Shown: one piece after another, positions 37,977 to 48,471 of the stretch
Numbering within the stretch: position 1 is the stretch's first letter
Layout: the number at the start of each line of letters is the position of its first letter
Source: Lentzea xinjiangensis
GTDB lineage: Bacteria > Actinomycetota > Actinomycetes > Mycobacteriales > Pseudonocardiaceae
DNA length: 64,000 nucleotides
Assembly: GCF_900110955.1 (NCBI RefSeq)
Contig: NZ_FOFR01000009.1
Coordinates: forward strand, 1 to 64,000
Direction of reading: 5' to 3'
The notes under the pieces: model-generated
The model's database searches: none
What the model saw: the letters and a program-made list of their open reading frames with translations, nothing else
What the model was told of the DNA's origin: nothing
Position numbers and translations under genes: made by a program

Positions 37977-39977
37977 TCAGTCCTGCTCGGCCCCAGGCGT
38001 CGTCTTGGCCACCTGCATCAAGAACTCGATGTTGGTGCGAGACTTCCGCAGCCGGTCGAGCAGCAGGTCGATGGCCTGCTGACCGTCCAGGGCGTGCAGC
38101 ACCCGGCGCAGCTTGTGCGTGACGGCCATCTCGTCCGGCGACAGCAGCAGCTCTTCCTTGCGGGTACCGGAGGAGTCGACGTCGACGGCGGGGAAGGTCC
38201 GCTTGTCCGCGATCTTGCGGTCGAGCTTTAGCTCGGCGTTGCCCGTGCCCTTGAACTCTTCGAAGATCACCGAGTCGCCCGCGGAACCGGTCTCCACCAG
38301 CGCGGTGGCGATGACGGTCAGCGAACCGCCGCTCTCGATGTTCCGGGCGGCGCCCAGGAACCTCTTCGGCGGGTACAGCGCCGTGGAGTCGACACCACCG
38401 GACAGGATCCGGCCGGACGCCGGAGCCGCCAGGTTGTACGCACGGCCCAGACGCGTGATCGAGTCCAGCAGCACGACGACGTCGTGGCCCATCTCGACCA
38501 GGCGCTTCGCCCGCTCGATCGCGAGCTCGGAGATGGTCGTGTGGTCCGACGGCGGCCGGTCGAAGGTCGAGGCGATGACCTCGCCCTTCACCGAGCGCTG
38601 CATGTCGGTGACCTCTTCGGGCCGCTCGTCCACGAGCACGACCATCAGGTGGCACTCGGGGTTGTTCTTCGTGATCGCGTTGGCGATCGACTGCAGCACC
38701 GAGGTCTTGCCGGCCTTCGGCGGAGACACGATCAGGGCGCGCTGGCCCTTGCCGATCGGCATCACCAGGTCGATGACGCGGGTGGTGAGGATGTGCGGCT
38801 CGGTCTCCAGGCGCAGGCGCTCGTTCGGGTAGAGCGGCGTCAGCTTGGTGAAGTCCGGGCGGTTGCGCGCCTCTTCCGGGTCCAGGCCGTTGATCTTGTC
38901 GACGCGGACCAGCGGGTTGAACTTCTGGCGCTGCTGCTCGCCGTCGCGCGGCTGGCGGACGGCACCGGTGATGGCGTCGCCGCGGCGCAGGCCGTACTTG
39001 CGGACGAGCGAGAGCGAGACGTAGACGTCGTTCGAGCCCGCCAGGTAACCCGACGTGCGGACGAACGCGTAGTTCTCCAGCACGTCCAGGATGCCCGCGA
39101 CCGGGAGCAGGACGTCGTCGTCGCGCACCTCGGTCTCGCGGTCCGGGCGCTCGCCGGCCTCACCGCGGCCACCGCGGCGGCGGCGGTCGCGGAAGCGGCC
39201 ACGACGGCCGTCGCCGTCGTCGTCGTTCTGCTGGCCACCGCCCTGGCGGTCGCCGCGGTCGCCGCGCTCACCGCGGTCGCGGTTGCGGTCACGGCCGCTC
39301 CGCTCACCGCGGTCCGAACGCTCGGAACGGTCCGAACGCTCACCGCGGTCGGAACGCTCGGAACGGTCCGAACGCTCACCGCGGTCGGAACGCTCGGAGC
39401 GCTCGCCGCGGTCGGAACGCTCGGAGCGGTCCTGGCGGTCGGAACGCTCGCCGCGCTCGGCGCGGTCGGGACGCTCGGAGCGCTGCTCCTGCTGCTGGCC
39501 CTCGCCCGCCTCGGCGTTGCCGCCACCACGGCCGGAACGGCGGCGACGGTTGCCCCGGCGTCCGCCCTCCTCGGCAGCGGAGCCGGTCTCGGCAGGGGCA
39601 GCCGCCACGGGCTTCTCCGCTACCTCGAGCTGCTGCTGAACAGGCTTTTCGGCGGTCTTCTCGACCACCTTCTCAGCAGGGGTCTCGGCGGGGGCCTCGG
39701 CCTTGGCGGCGGCCTTCGCGGGCTTCTCCGCCTTGGCGGGGGCGCCGGAGCCCTGCTTCTCCTTGATGGCCGCGATCAGGTCGCCCTTGCGCAGGCCAGC
39801 GGTTCCGGTGATGCCAAGCTGGCCGGCGAGCTCACGGAGCTCAGCGAGGACCATGCCGGACAGACCCGCGCGGCGGCGCGGCGTCGTGCCGTTCGAAGGG
39901 GTGGACAGAGCGGTCTCCTCGGCTCCAGAACCAGAAGCAGCTGCGACATCGCTGCTCAGCAAATCGGTGTTGCTCAC
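37977..39977 (-). CDS. rho: Transcription termination factor Rho, with long disordered insert
   Basis: 666 residues, about 250 longer than Escherichia coli Rho. The N-terminal helical SAP-like part (about 35-75) is followed by a low-complexity region from about 75 to 285: first Ala/Lys/Glu-rich, then Arg/Ser/Asp/Glu repeats of the type SERSDRGER (166-245), then RG-rich. The RNA-binding OSB domain starts near 288 (LLPVAGILDVLENYAFVRTS). The hexameric ATPase carries the P-loop PPKAGKTSVLQ, LVDERPEEVTDM and LLDSITRLGRAYN. Such inserts are typical of actinobacterial Rho and add RNA affinity; this one is unusually repetitive. Confidence 0.96.
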   Translation of the reverse strand: MSNTDLLSSDVAAASGSGAEETALSTPSNGTTPRRRAGLSGMVLAELRELAGQLGITGTAGLRKGDLIAAIKEKQGSGAPAKAEKPAKAAAKAEAPAETPAEKVVEKTAEKPVQQQLEVAEKPVAAAPAETGSAAEEGGRRGNRRRRSGRGGGNAEAGEGQQQEQRSERPDRAERGERSDRQDRSERSDRGERSERSDRGERSDRSERSDRGERSDRSERSDRGERSGRDRNRDRGERGDRGDRQGGGQQNDDDGDGRRGRFRDRRRRGGRGEAGERPDRETEVRDDDVLLPVAGILDVLENYAFVRTSGYLAGSNDVYVSLSLVRKYGLRRGDAITGAVRQPRDGEQQRQKFNPLVRVDKINGLDPEEARNRPDFTKLTPLYPNERLRLETEPHILTTRVIDLVMPIGKGQRALIVSPPKAGKTSVLQSIANAITKNNPECHLMVVLVDERPEEVTDMQRSVKGEVIASTFDRPPSDHTTISELAIERAKRLVEMGHDVVVLLDSITRLGRAYNLAAPASGRILSGGVDSTALYPPKRFLGAARNIESGGSLTVIATALVETGSAGDSVIFEEFKGTGNAELKLDRKIADKRTFPAVDVDSSGTRKEELLLSPDEMAVTHKLRRVLHALDGQQAIDLLLDRLRKSRTNIEFLMQVAKTTPGAEQD
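39243..39482 (-). repeat. Coding tandem repeats in rho (RSD/GER array)
   Basis: About 240 bp made of imperfect repeats with units near 12-30 bp, encoding SDRSERSDRGER-type peptides (Rho residues 166-245). The near-identical units make this a likely site of length change. Confidence 0.8.
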
Positions 39978-40298
39978 ACATGTCCTTCCTGACCAGGCCC
40001 CGCCTCCTACGCGACCCAGCGGACCCGCCTTCCCGCTTCAACTGGGGAACGGCGGTCAGTCCGATGCAGACGGAAGCACACACCGCTTCCGGCAAGCACG
40101 GGACTTTTCTCAGGTCACACGGCGATCGGGTGCCTCTTTTGCGTCCGCCCCGCCCGCACGGCACAGGGCCGGAACACAAAAGGATTGCGACCCGGAACGA
40201 ATGTCCGGGCGCGACACCGGCGCCCGTGCGCGCGGTGACTGATCGCCCCCGAGGGTAGACGCCGGTCCCCCGGCATGCAACAACCGGGGTCGGGCGTG
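39978..40298. other. rho leader / thrB 3' region
   Basis: 321 bp without a supported gene. It includes a weak hairpin CCCCGG/CCGGGG with a 10-nt loop (40268-40289) 10 bp after the thrB stop, probably its terminator. The remainder is the long untranslated leader of rho, a common site for Rho autoregulation, but no specific motif can be named. Confidence 0.5.
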
Positions 40299-41156
40299 TC
40301 AGTCCAATGGCCGAATGCGCACGCCGGCCCTGTCGACGTCGAGTCTCCGCACGTCGAAGCCGTGCACGTCCACCTCGGCCGGGATCTCCCCGAACGCGAT
40401 CACGGTGGGTCCCGCTCCGGACACGCAGGCGGGAACACCGAGCTTGCGAAGATCGTTGATCACCCGAACGGTGTCGGGCCACGCGGGCTCGCGGTAGTTC
40501 TGGTGGAGGCGATCCTCAGTAGCGGCAAGGAGAACGGACGGATCGGACGTGAGCGCGTGCACCGCCAGGGCCGCTCGCCCCGCGGCGTGCGCGGCGTCGG
40601 CGTGCGGCACCTCGGCCGGAAGCAGGCCCCGCGTCGTCCTGGTGGACGACTCCTGCGACGGGATCAGCACGATCGGGCGCACGCGTGCGTCGGCGTCCAT
40701 CCGGACCGCGCGGTAACGCTCCCCTTCGGACCACGCGACGACGACGCCCCCGAACAGCGAGGCGGCGGCGTTGTCCGCGTGCCCCTCGAACTCGGCGGCG
40801 ATTTGCAACGCCTCCGTGTCCAGCTCGCGACCCGTCAGGGTGAACCCGGCTGCGACGCCCGCCACGATCGCGGCGGCCGACGAGCCCAGCCCGCGTGCGT
40901 GCGGGATGGTGTTCCGGCACCTCAGCGCCAGTCCTCCGGTGTAACCGGTGGCGCGGACGGCCCGCACGACGAGATGGGTCTCGTCGAGCGGGACCTCACC
41001 GGCCCCCGCGCCGTCCACGGCGATGGAGAGGCCGCCGGAGCCGTCCTCCGGGACGGCCACCTCGACGTCGTCGTACATGCCGAGCGCCATGCCCAGCGCG
41101 TCGAACCCCGAACCGAGGTTCGCGGTCGACGCGGGAACGGAGACGAGGAACTTCAC
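40299..41156 (-). CDS. thrB: Homoserine kinase
   Basis: 285 residues, GHMP kinase family. It phosphorylates homoserine to O-phosphohomoserine. The N-terminal [17 protein letters not shown], the ATP loop [16 protein letters not shown] and the C-terminal [16 protein letters not shown] are the three GHMP motifs. The GTG start overlaps the thrC stop (GTGA), so the two are translationally coupled, which fits because ThrB makes the substrate of ThrC. Confidence 0.95.
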   Translation of the reverse strand: MKFLVSVPASTANLGSGFDALGMALGMYDDVEVAVPEDGSGGLSIAVDGAGAGEVPLDETHLVVRAVRATGYTGGLALRCRNTIPHARGLGSSAAAIVAGVAAGFTLTGRELDTEALQIAAEFEGHADNAAASLFGGVVVAWSEGERYRAVRMDADARVRPIVLIPSQESSTRTTRGLLPAEVPHADAAHAAGRAALAVHALTSDPSVLLAATEDRLHQNYREPAWPDTVRVINDLRKLGVPACVSGAGPTVIAFGEIPAEVDVHGFDVRRLDVDRAGVRIRPLD

Positions 41157-42250
41157 GCGAGCTCCAGCGCGTGCGCGACGGCACCGGGGTCGACCGGGAC
41201 CGGCTCGACCTCGGTCGTGCCGAGCAACGCGGTGTCGGGGTCCTTCAGGCCGTGGCCGGTGACCGTGCACACGACCGTCGAGCCCTTGGGCAGCCGGCCG
41301 TCCTCGGCGGTCATCAGCAGGCCGGCGATGGACGCGGCCGACGCGGGCTCGACGAAGATGCCCTCGCTGGAGGCCAGCAGCCGGTAGGCGGCGAGGATCT
41401 GCTCGTCGGTGACGGCGTCGATCAGGCCACCGGACTCGTCCCGCGCGGTGACGGCCCCCGTCCACGACGCCGGGCTGCCGATCCGGATCGCGGTCGCGAT
41501 GGTCTCCGGTTTCGGCACCGGCTGCCCGCTGACCAGCGGTGCCGCGCCCGCGGCCTGGAAGCCGAACATCCTGGGCAGGCCCTGGTCGTAGGACGTGTAG
41601 CCCTTCCAGTACGCGGTGATGTTGCCCGCGTTGCCGACCGGCAGGCAGTGCACGTCCGGCGCCCGGCCGAGCACGTCGCACACCTCCCAGGCAGCGGTCT
41701 GCTGGCCGACCAGCCGCACCGGGTTGACCGAGTTCACCAGCGTGACCGGGTACTCGGCCGCGGTCTTGGACGCGAGCTCCAGGCAGTCGTCGAAGTTGCC
41801 GTCGATCTGGAGGATCTTCGCGCCGTGCATGACGGCCTGGGCGAGCTTGCCCATCGCGATCTTGCCGCTGGGCACCAGCACGGCCGCCGTCAGCCCCGCC
41901 TTGGCCGCGTAGGCCGCGGCGGACGCCGACGTGTTGCCGGTGGAGGCGCAGATCACAGCCTTGAGGCCGGACGCGAGCGCGTACGTCATCGCGACGGTCA
42001 TGCCGCGGTCCTTGAACGAGCCGGTCGGGTTCGCGCCCTCGACCTTGACCCAGACGTCGCAGCCGGTGGCCGCGGACAGCCGCCCGGCGTGCACCAGCGG
42101 CGTGCCGCCCTCGTGCAGCGTCACGACCTCGGCGCCCCGCGGGATCTCGATGCGATCCCGGTAGGCGTTGATGAGTCCGGGCCAGCCGGCTCTCGCCGGG
42201 TTCGTTCCTCCTGGGCTCATTCCTCCTGGGCTCATTCCTCCTGGGCTCAT
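41153..42250 (-). CDS. thrC: Threonine synthase
   Basis: Up to 365 residues. A PLP enzyme converting O-phosphohomoserine to threonine. The PLP Lys is in [15 protein letters not shown]; the phosphate-binding loop is [16 protein letters not shown] and [18 protein letters not shown] is conserved. The N terminus is odd: three in-frame ATG codons, each in an identical 15-bp unit encoding MSPGG, precede the family start region ([11 protein letters not shown]). The first ATG overlaps the hom stop as ATGA. Any of the three could be used. Confidence 0.95.
   Translation of the reverse strand: MSPGGMSPGGMSPGGTNPARAGWPGLINAYRDRIEIPRGAEVVTLHEGGTPLVHAGRLSAATGCDVWVKVEGANPTGSFKDRGMTVAMTYALASGLKAVICASTGNTSASAAAYAAKAGLTAAVLVPSGKIAMGKLAQAVMHGAKILQIDGNFDDCLELASKTAAEYPVTLVNSVNPVRLVGQQTAAWEVCDVLGRAPDVHCLPVGNAGNITAYWKGYTSYDQGLPRMFGFQAAGAAPLVSGQPVPKPETIATAIRIGSPASWTGAVTARDESGGLIDAVTDEQILAAYRLLASSEGIFVEPASAASIAGLLMTAEDGRLPKGSTVVCTVTGHGLKDPDTALLGTTEVEPVPVDPGAVAHALELA
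42205..42249 (-). repeat. Three perfect 15-bp tandem repeats at the thrC start
   Basis: Three identical copies of TTCCTCCTGGGCTCA on the plus strand; read on the minus strand each unit is ATGAGCCCAGGAGGA, so it contains both a start codon and an AGGAGG ribosome binding core. A partial fourth copy continues into hom. Copy-number change is in frame and would change the number of starts. Confidence 0.95.
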
Positions 42251-43566
42251 TCCTCGCCCTCCACCCTCATCACGCTCACGACGTCCCGCACCACCGGGAG
42301 CCCGCCGATCTTGTCCACAGTGGACCGCAGCGCGGCGTCGGTCGCCGCGTGCGTGACGATCACCAGGCTGGCGTCCTCGACGCGGCCTTCCTGGCGGACC
42401 GCGGCGATGCTCACGTCGTGCTCGGCGAACACGGCGGCGACCTGCGAGAGGACACCGGCCTTGTCCGCCACGTCGAGGCTGATGTGGTAGCGCGTCGGCG
42501 TGTGCCCCATGGGCTGCGCGGGAAGCGCGGCGTAGGCGGACTCGCGCGGACCGCGTCCGCCCGCCACCTGGTTGCGCGCCACGGCGACCAGGTCGCCGAG
42601 CACCGCGCTCGCCGTCGGGGCGCCACCGGCGCCCTGTCCGTAGAACATCATCTCCCCCGCCGCGTCTGCCTCGACGAACACCGCGTTGAACGCACCGTTG
42701 ACGCTCGCCAGCGGATGCGTCCTGGGGATCATGGCCGGGTGAACTCGAACGGCGACTGACTCCTGGCCTGACGGCGCGGTGACGCGCTCGCAGATCGCGA
42801 GCAGCTTCACCGTGCGGCCGAGGCCCCTGGCCGCCGCGATGTCGGCCGCGGACACCGCGCGGATGCCCTCGCGGTAGACGTCCGCGGCCGTCACCCTGGT
42901 GTGGAAGGCGAGGGACGCGAGGATCGCGGCCTTCGACGCGGCGTCGAAGCCGTCGACGTCGGCGGTCGGGTCGGCCTCGGCGTAACCGAGGCGCGAGGCC
43001 TCCTCGAGCGTCTCGGCGTAGCCCGCGCCCGTGGCGTCCATCGCGGACAGGATGAAGTTCGTCGTGCCGTTGACGATGCCCATGACGCGCGTGATCCGGT
43101 CTCCCGCGAGGGACTCCCGCAGCGGGCGCAGCAACGGGATCGCGCCGGCGACGGCCGCCTCGAAGTAGAGGTCGGCACCGGAGGCGTCGGCGGCCTCGAA
43201 GAGGTCCGGGCCGTGCTCGGCGAGCAGCGCCTTGTTCGCGGTGACGACGGACTTGCCCGCCCGCAACGCGTCCAGCAGCAGCCCGCGCGTCGGGTCGATG
43301 CCGCCGATGACCTCGACGACCACGTCGACGTCGGCGGAGGTGACGAGCGCGGCGGCGTCCGTGGTGAGCAGGTGCTCGGGCACCTCTCGGTGCTTGTTCG
43401 GCCTGCGCACGGCGATGCCCGCGAGCTCGACCGGCGCGCCGATCCGCTGGGTGAGGTCGTCGGCCTGGTCCGTCAGCAGCCGGACCACCTCCGTGCCGAC
43501 CGTGCCGCAACCGAGCAGGGCAACGCGAATAGGTTTCACAGCGTTTGGCCCCTCTTTGCCAGGCAC
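42247..43566 (-). CDS. hom: Homoserine dehydrogenase
   Basis: 439 residues. It reduces aspartate semialdehyde to homoserine with NAD(P)H. The Rossmann motif [17 protein letters not shown], the catalytic domain ([33 protein letters not shown]) and a C-terminal ACT domain ([20 protein letters not shown]) are present; the ACT domain normally mediates threonine feedback inhibition. The GTG start at 43566 has GGAGGTG about 8 nt upstream, right after the lysA stop. Its stop overlaps thrC. Confidence 0.96.
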   Translation of the reverse strand: MPGKEGPNAVKPIRVALLGCGTVGTEVVRLLTDQADDLTQRIGAPVELAGIAVRRPNKHREVPEHLLTTDAAALVTSADVDVVVEVIGGIDPTRGLLLDALRAGKSVVTANKALLAEHGPDLFEAADASGADLYFEAAVAGAIPLLRPLRESLAGDRITRVMGIVNGTTNFILSAMDATGAGYAETLEEASRLGYAEADPTADVDGFDAASKAAILASLAFHTRVTAADVYREGIRAVSAADIAAARGLGRTVKLLAICERVTAPSGQESVAVRVHPAMIPRTHPLASVNGAFNAVFVEADAAGEMMFYGQGAGGAPTASAVLGDLVAVARNQVAGGRGPRESAYAALPAQPMGHTPTRYHISLDVADKAGVLSQVAAVFAEHDVSIAAVRQEGRVEDASLVIVTHAATDAALRSTVDKIGGLPVVRDVVSVMRVEGEE

Positions 43567-43570
43567 CGTC

Positions 43571-44989
43571 CTACACCTCCAGGCGGAACAGGTCGTCCTC
43601 GGTTTCGCGGCGCAGCACGAGCCGCGCCTCGCCGTCGGTCACCGCGACGAGCGCGGGCCTCGGAAGTCGGTTGTACCCGCTCGCCATCGAGTAGCAGTAG
43701 GCCCCGGTCGCAGCGACCGCCACCAGGTCTCCCGGCGCGAGGTCGTCCGGCAGCCAGCAGTCGCGGACCACGATGTCACCGGACTCGCAGTGCTTGCCCA
43801 CGACGCGGCACAGCACGGCCGCCGCGTCGGGCGCCGCGGCCCGCGAGACGAGCTTGCAGTCGTAGACGGCGTCGTAGAGCGCCGTGCGGATGTTGTCGCT
43901 CATCCCGCCGTCGACGCTGACGTACCGGCGGCGGGCGCCGCCGTCCAGCTCGATGTCCTTGATGGTGCCGACCTCGTACACGGTGACCGTGCCGGGCCCG
44001 ACGATCGCGCGGCCCGGCTCGACCGCGATGCGAGGCATCTCGAGGCCGTTGTGCTCGCACTCCTTGCGCACGATGTTGTGCAACTGCCGCGCGAGCTCGG
44101 CGGGCGGGGGCGGGTCGTCGTCCGGCGTGTAGGCGATGCCCAGACCACCGCCGAGGTCGACGACGCCCAGCGACGGGATGTCGCCGTGCTCGGAGCGGAT
44201 CTCGGCGAGCAGGCCGATCACGCGGCGGGCGGCGACCTCGAAGCCGGACGCGTCGAAGATCTGCGAGCCGATGTGGCTGTGCAGGCCGACGAGCTCGAGG
44301 CCGGTCGCCTTGAGCACGCGGCGCACCGCCTCGGCCGCGTCGCCCGACGACAGCGAGAAGCCGAACTTCTGGTCCTCGTGTGCGGTCGCGATGAACTCGT
44401 GGGTGTGCGCCTCGACGCCGACCGTCACGCGGATCAGCACCGGCTGCACCACCCCGCGTTCGCGCGCGATGTGGTCGAGCCGCGCGATCTCGTGGTACGA
44501 GTCGACCACGATCCCGCCGACGCCCGCCTCGACGGCCGCCGTCAGCTCGGCGACGCTCTTGTTGTTGCCGTGCAGGGCGATCCGCTCGGCCGGGAAGTCC
44601 GCCCGCAGCGCGATGGCGAGCTCGCCGCCGCTGCAGACGTCGATCGAGAGGCCTTCCTCGGCCACCCACCTCGCCACCTGGACGCTCAGGAACGCCTTCG
44701 AGGCGTAGTGCACGAGCGTCGGGTCGCCGAACGCCTCGGCGTGCTCGCGGCAGCGTGCGCGGAAGTCCTGCTCGTCCATGACGAACAACGGGGTGCCGTA
44801 CTGCTCGGCGAGCCCGCGCACGTCCACGCCGGCCAGTTCCACGACGCCCGCGTCGCCGCGCCGGGCGTTGCGCGGCCACACGTTCGGGTGCAGGTGGTCG
44901 AGCTGCTGGGCGGTGGAGGGGCGGTCGCCGGCGGTGTTGCCGGGGATCATGACGTCGGCGTGCCGGGGTCCGGCCGGGTGCGCGCGCAT
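43571..44989 (-). CDS. lysA: Diaminopimelate decarboxylase
   Basis: 472 residues. The last step of lysine synthesis, meso-diaminopimelate to lysine, PLP-dependent. The PLP Lys is in [43 protein letters not shown] and the specificity Cys region [13 protein letters not shown] match the family. ATG at 44989 overlaps the argS stop by one base (TGATG). It carries an N-terminal extension of about 50 residues ([20 protein letters not shown]), typical of actinobacteria. Confidence 0.96.
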   Translation of the reverse strand: MRAHPAGPRHADVMIPGNTAGDRPSTAQQLDHLHPNVWPRNARRGDAGVVELAGVDVRGLAEQYGTPLFVMDEQDFRARCREHAEAFGDPTLVHYASKAFLSVQVARWVAEEGLSIDVCSGGELAIALRADFPAERIALHGNNKSVAELTAAVEAGVGGIVVDSYHEIARLDHIARERGVVQPVLIRVTVGVEAHTHEFIATAHEDQKFGFSLSSGDAAEAVRRVLKATGLELVGLHSHIGSQIFDASGFEVAARRVIGLLAEIRSEHGDIPSLGVVDLGGGLGIAYTPDDDPPPPAELARQLHNIVRKECEHNGLEMPRIAVEPGRAIVGPGTVTVYEVGTIKDIELDGGARRRYVSVDGGMSDNIRTALYDAVYDCKLVSRAAAPDAAAVLCRVVGKHCESGDIVVRDCWLPDDLAPGDLVAVAATGAYCYSMASGYNRLPRPALVAVTDGEARLVLRRETEDDLFRLEV

Positions 44990-46617
44990 CACATGCGCTC
45001 CGGGGCGGTCACGCCGAGCAGGCCGAGGCCCGCGGCGAAGACGCGCCTGGTGGCGTTGACGAGCTGAAGCCTGACCTGGTGCAACGGAGTCGTCTCCTCG
45101 TCGCCGCGGGGGAGGACGCGGCAGTCCTGCTGGAAGCGGTGGTACGTGCCCGCGAGCTCCTCGAGGTAGCGGGCGACGCGGTGCGGTTCCCGCAGCTCGG
45201 CGGCGGTGGCCACCACTCGCGGGAACTCGCCGATGGTGCGGATGAGGTCGCCCTCGCGCTCGTGGGTGAGCAGCGCGAAGTCCTCGCCAGGGGTGATGCC
45301 GAGGTCGGCGGCGTTGCGCAGGATCGACGACGTGCGCGCGTGGGCGTATTGCACGTAGTAGACCGGGTTGTCGTTGCTGTGCTTGCGCAGCAGGTCGAGG
45401 TCGATGTCCAGGCCGGAGTCGACGCTCGACCGGACCATCGCGTACCTCGCGGCGTCCACGCCGACCGCGTCGACCAGGTCCTCCATCGTGATGACGGTGC
45501 CGGCGCGCTTGCTCATCCGGACGGGCTGGCCGCCGCTCACGAGGTTGACGAGCTGGCCGATCAGCACCTCGACGCTGTCCGGGTCGTCGCCCAGGGCGGC
45601 CGCGGCGGCCTTGAGGCGCGCGATGTAGCCGTGGTGGTCCGCGCCGAGCATGTAGATGCACAGGTCGAAGCCGCGGCCGCGCTTGTCGACGAGGTAGGCG
45701 ATGTCGCCCGCGATGTAGGCCGGGTTGCCGTCGCTCTTGATGACGACGCGGTCCTTGTCGTCGCCGAAGTCGGTGGACCGCAGCCACCAGGCGCCGTCCT
45801 GCTCGTACAGCGAGCCGTTGGCCTTGAGCTTCGCCACCGCCTCGCCGACGCGGCCGCTGCGGTGCAGCGAGTCCTCGTGGAAGAAGACGTCGAAGTCGGT
45901 GCCGAAGTCGTGCAGGCTGCGCTTGATCTCCTCGAACATCAGCCCGACGCCGATCCTGCGGACGGTCTCGGGGTCGCCCAGCGCCCCCGGCTCGCGGCGC
46001 AGCACCTCGGCGGCGATGTCGCTCACGTACGTGCCCGCGTAGCCGTCCTCCGGCACTGGCTCGCCCTTGGCGGCGGCGATCAGCGACCGGACGAACCTGT
46101 CGATCTGCGCGCCCGCGTCGTTGAAGTAGTACTCGCGGGTGACCTCGGCGCCACGGGCGCTCAGGACCCTGCCGAGCGCGTCGCCGACGGCCGCCCAGCG
46201 CGCACCGCCCAGGTGGATGGGGCCGGTCGGGTTCGCGGAGACGAACTCCAGGTTGATCCTCTTGCCGCTCAGCTCGGCGCCGGTGCCGTAGCCGTCCTCC
46301 AGCGCCGCGCGGACGATCGCGCCCTGGGCCTCGGTGGCGATCGTGAGGTTCAGGAAACCCGGGCCCGCGACGTCGGCCCTGGCGATCGCGTCCTGGCCCT
46401 GCAACGCCTCGGCGAGCCACGTGGCGAACTCGCGCGGCGCGACCCCCGCCTTCTTCGCGAGCTGGAGCGCCACGTTGGTGGCGTAGTCGCCGTGCTCGGG
46501 GTTCCTCGGTCGCTCGACCGTCACCTGCTCGGGGAGCGCGGTGGTGTCCAGACGCCGGTCGGCCAGCAACTGCGCAACCGTGGTCCGGACGAGATCGGCG
46601 AGCACTTCAGGGGTCAC
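44989..46617 (-). CDS. argS: Arginyl-tRNA synthetase
   Basis: 542 residues, class I synthetase. The HIGH-type motif is HLGG ([13 protein letters not shown]), the KMSK-type loop is RMSKRAGT, and the C-terminal anticodon-binding helical domain ends with the usual LGVTAPERM. The GTG start [14 protein letters not shown] was chosen by homology. TAAACT lies 8 nt upstream and no ribosome binding site is visible, so the operon argS-lysA-hom-thrC-thrB probably begins with a leaderless message. Confidence 0.95.
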   Translation of the reverse strand: MTPEVLADLVRTTVAQLLADRRLDTTALPEQVTVERPRNPEHGDYATNVALQLAKKAGVAPREFATWLAEALQGQDAIARADVAGPGFLNLTIATEAQGAIVRAALEDGYGTGAELSGKRINLEFVSANPTGPIHLGGARWAAVGDALGRVLSARGAEVTREYYFNDAGAQIDRFVRSLIAAAKGEPVPEDGYAGTYVSDIAAEVLRREPGALGDPETVRRIGVGLMFEEIKRSLHDFGTDFDVFFHEDSLHRSGRVGEAVAKLKANGSLYEQDGAWWLRSTDFGDDKDRVVIKSDGNPAYIAGDIAYLVDKRGRGFDLCIYMLGADHHGYIARLKAAAAALGDDPDSVEVLIGQLVNLVSGGQPVRMSKRAGTVITMEDLVDAVGVDAARYAMVRSSVDSGLDIDLDLLRKHSNDNPVYYVQYAHARTSSILRNAADLGITPGEDFALLTHEREGDLIRTIGEFPRVVATAAELREPHRVARYLEELAGTYHRFQQDCRVLPRGDEETTPLHQVRLQLVNATRRVFAAGLGLLGVTAPERM

Positions 46618-46786
46618 GGGAGATGAGTTTAGAGAAGCGTTGTCGCAGGTCTCGACCGGGTTACCGGGTCTCGGAGGGTGAGACGGCAAGTGTTAACGCG
46701 CACGTGGTATCGCCCTGCGCTGACAGCGATCCGACACGGAGTCCCTACACTGGCGCCGGTTGACCAGGACGACATCTGAGGCGGAC

Positions 46787-47614
46787 ATGGTAAGCGGCAA
46801 GAAGACGAAGGCGACGCGCAACAGCGTGGCCGCGGCCCGTTCCTCGGTGGTGGCGAGCAAGCCCAAGCCGTGGGGCACGATCATCGCGGTCATCGCGGTG
46901 CTGGGCCTCGCGGGCGGTGTTTTCGGATACGCGTACTCGCAGATCCACGCGAACAACGTCAAAGAGGCCGCCCTGGCCAAGTGGAAGCCCTCCGACACGA
47001 ACAAGGACCCGTCGGCGCAGCTCGCGGGCATCGTGATCAAGGAGTACAAGGGCTCCCGCCACGTCGAGCCGACCCAGCGCGTCGCCTACGACCAGACCCC
47101 CGCGTTCGGCGGCCCGCACGACGCCCAGTGGGCCGACTGCACCGGCGTCGTCTACGACAAGGCCGTGCGCACGGAGAACATGGTCCACGGCCTGGAGCAC
47201 GGCGCCGTGTGGATCGCGTACAACCCGGACCAGGTCAAGGACGACGCCCTCACGAAGCTCAAGACGCGGGTCGAGGGCATCCCGTACATGATGCTGTCGC
47301 CGTTCCCCGGTCTCGACAAGCCGATCTCGCTGCAGTCCTGGGGCCACCAGCTGAAGGTCGACAACGCCGACGACGAGCGCATCGACCAGTTCATCTCGTC
47401 GCTGCTGCGCAACGCGAACACCTACCCCGAGGTCGGCGCGTCCTGCGAGAACCCGCAGTTCCTGTCGAACCCGGCCCCGTTCGTGGCCGAGAAGCCGGGC
47501 GCCGACGCCGTGCCGATGGACGGCGGCAAGGACGACTCCGTGACCGAGGGCCAGCCGCAGAACCCCAGCACGCCGCCCGCGTCGGGCTCCGCCTCGACGC
47601 CGCCGTCGAGCTGA
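46787..47614 (+). CDS. DUF3105 membrane-anchored protein
   Basis: 275 residues: a basic N terminus, one transmembrane helix (WGTIIAVIAVLGLAGGVFGYAY), then a DUF3105 domain outside the membrane with TPAFGGPHDAQWADC, VHGLEHGAVWIAYNP and SLQSWGHQLKV; the conserved His residues could bind metal. The C terminus is a Ser/Pro-rich tail. Function of DUF3105 is unknown. ATG at 46787 with GAGGCGGA upstream. The stop overlaps the next start (TGATG), and the partner is a DUF305 protein; such pairs are common in actinomycetes. Confidence 0.88.
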   Translation: MVSGKKTKATRNSVAAARSSVVASKPKPWGTIIAVIAVLGLAGGVFGYAYSQIHANNVKEAALAKWKPSDTNKDPSAQLAGIVIKEYKGSRHVEPTQRVAYDQTPAFGGPHDAQWADCTGVVYDKAVRTENMVHGLEHGAVWIAYNPDQVKDDALTKLKTRVEGIPYMMLSPFPGLDKPISLQSWGHQLKVDNADDERIDQFISSLLRNANTYPEVGASCENPQFLSNPAPFVAEKPGADAVPMDGGKDDSVTEGQPQNPSTPPASGSASTPPSS

Positions 47615-48306
47615 TGAGCTCTCCTTCCGCCGACGAGGCCGAGCGCCCCTCCGGGGTCGCTCGGTACCTCGTGATCGGTGCCGCCGTGCTGGCGGTCCTG
47701 CTGCTCGGCGCGGCGGTCGGCCTCCTGGTGAAGCTGCCCGGTTCGACCTCCTCGGCCACGGCGCCGGCCTCCGGTTCCGCGGACGTCGGGTTCTGCCAGG
47801 ACATGTCCGTGCACCACCTGCAGGGCATCCAGATGGCCAACACGGCGCGCGACCGCTCCACGGACCCGGAGATCCGCCAGCTCGCGTTCGACATCGCCTC
47901 CACCCAGCTCGAGCAGGTCGGGCGGATGAAGGGGTGGCTGATGATGTGGAACGAGCACGAGCAGAACATCTCCGGCGTCTACATGGCGTGGATGAACGAC
48001 TCGGGCGTGCACGGCCACGGCGCCACCACGCCCGAGGCCGGCAAGCCGCTGATGCCCGGCATGGCCACGACCGACGAGCTGACGAAGCTGCGGACGATGC
48101 CGCCCGGCCGCGACTTCGACGTGTACTTCCTCCAGCTCATGCTCCGCCACCACGTGGGCGGGGCGCCGATGGCGGAGTACGCCGCGACGCGGGCGGGGCA
48201 GCCGTTCGTCCGGACGCTGGCCGACAACATGCTGAAGTCGCAGTCTTCCGAGACCGAGCTGATGAAGGACTACCTGGCCAAGCGCGGAGCCGCACCGCTG
48301 CCGTAG
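47614..48306 (+). CDS. DUF305 membrane-anchored ferritin-like protein
   Basis: 230 residues: an N-terminal transmembrane anchor (YLVIGAAVLAVLLLGAAVGLLV) and an external four-helix domain. The DUF305 hallmarks are FCQDMSVHHLQGIQMA and LQLMLRHHVGGAPMAEYA, whose His/Met residues suggest metal binding, possibly copper. Translationally coupled to the DUF3105 gene (TGATG). A role in envelope metal handling is plausible but unproven. Confidence 0.88.
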   Translation: MSSPSADEAERPSGVARYLVIGAAVLAVLLLGAAVGLLVKLPGSTSSATAPASGSADVGFCQDMSVHHLQGIQMANTARDRSTDPEIRQLAFDIASTQLEQVGRMKGWLMMWNEHEQNISGVYMAWMNDSGVHGHGATTPEAGKPLMPGMATTDELTKLRTMPPGRDFDVYFLQLMLRHHVGGAPMAEYAATRAGQPFVRTLADNMLKSQSSETELMKDYLAKRGAAPLP

Positions 48307-48321
48307 CCGGAAGCGATTCCG

Positions 48322-48363
48322 CAGGGCCGTCCCGCACGCCGGGGCGGCCCTGTCGCTTTTTGC
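48322..48363 (+). terminator. Terminator after the DUF305 gene
   Basis: Stem CAGGGCCGTCCC / GGGGCGGCCCTG (one G-T pair), 7-nt loop, followed by TCGCTTTTTG. Confidence 0.85.
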
Positions 48364-48471
48364 GCGTCACGACCGGACCGGTGTGGCGGGCCGTGCGGGT
48401 TCACTCCGCGAGCCGGTGGACATCGGCCTACCCCTGAGTAACGTGGGTCACACCCCTACTCGGAGGTAACC

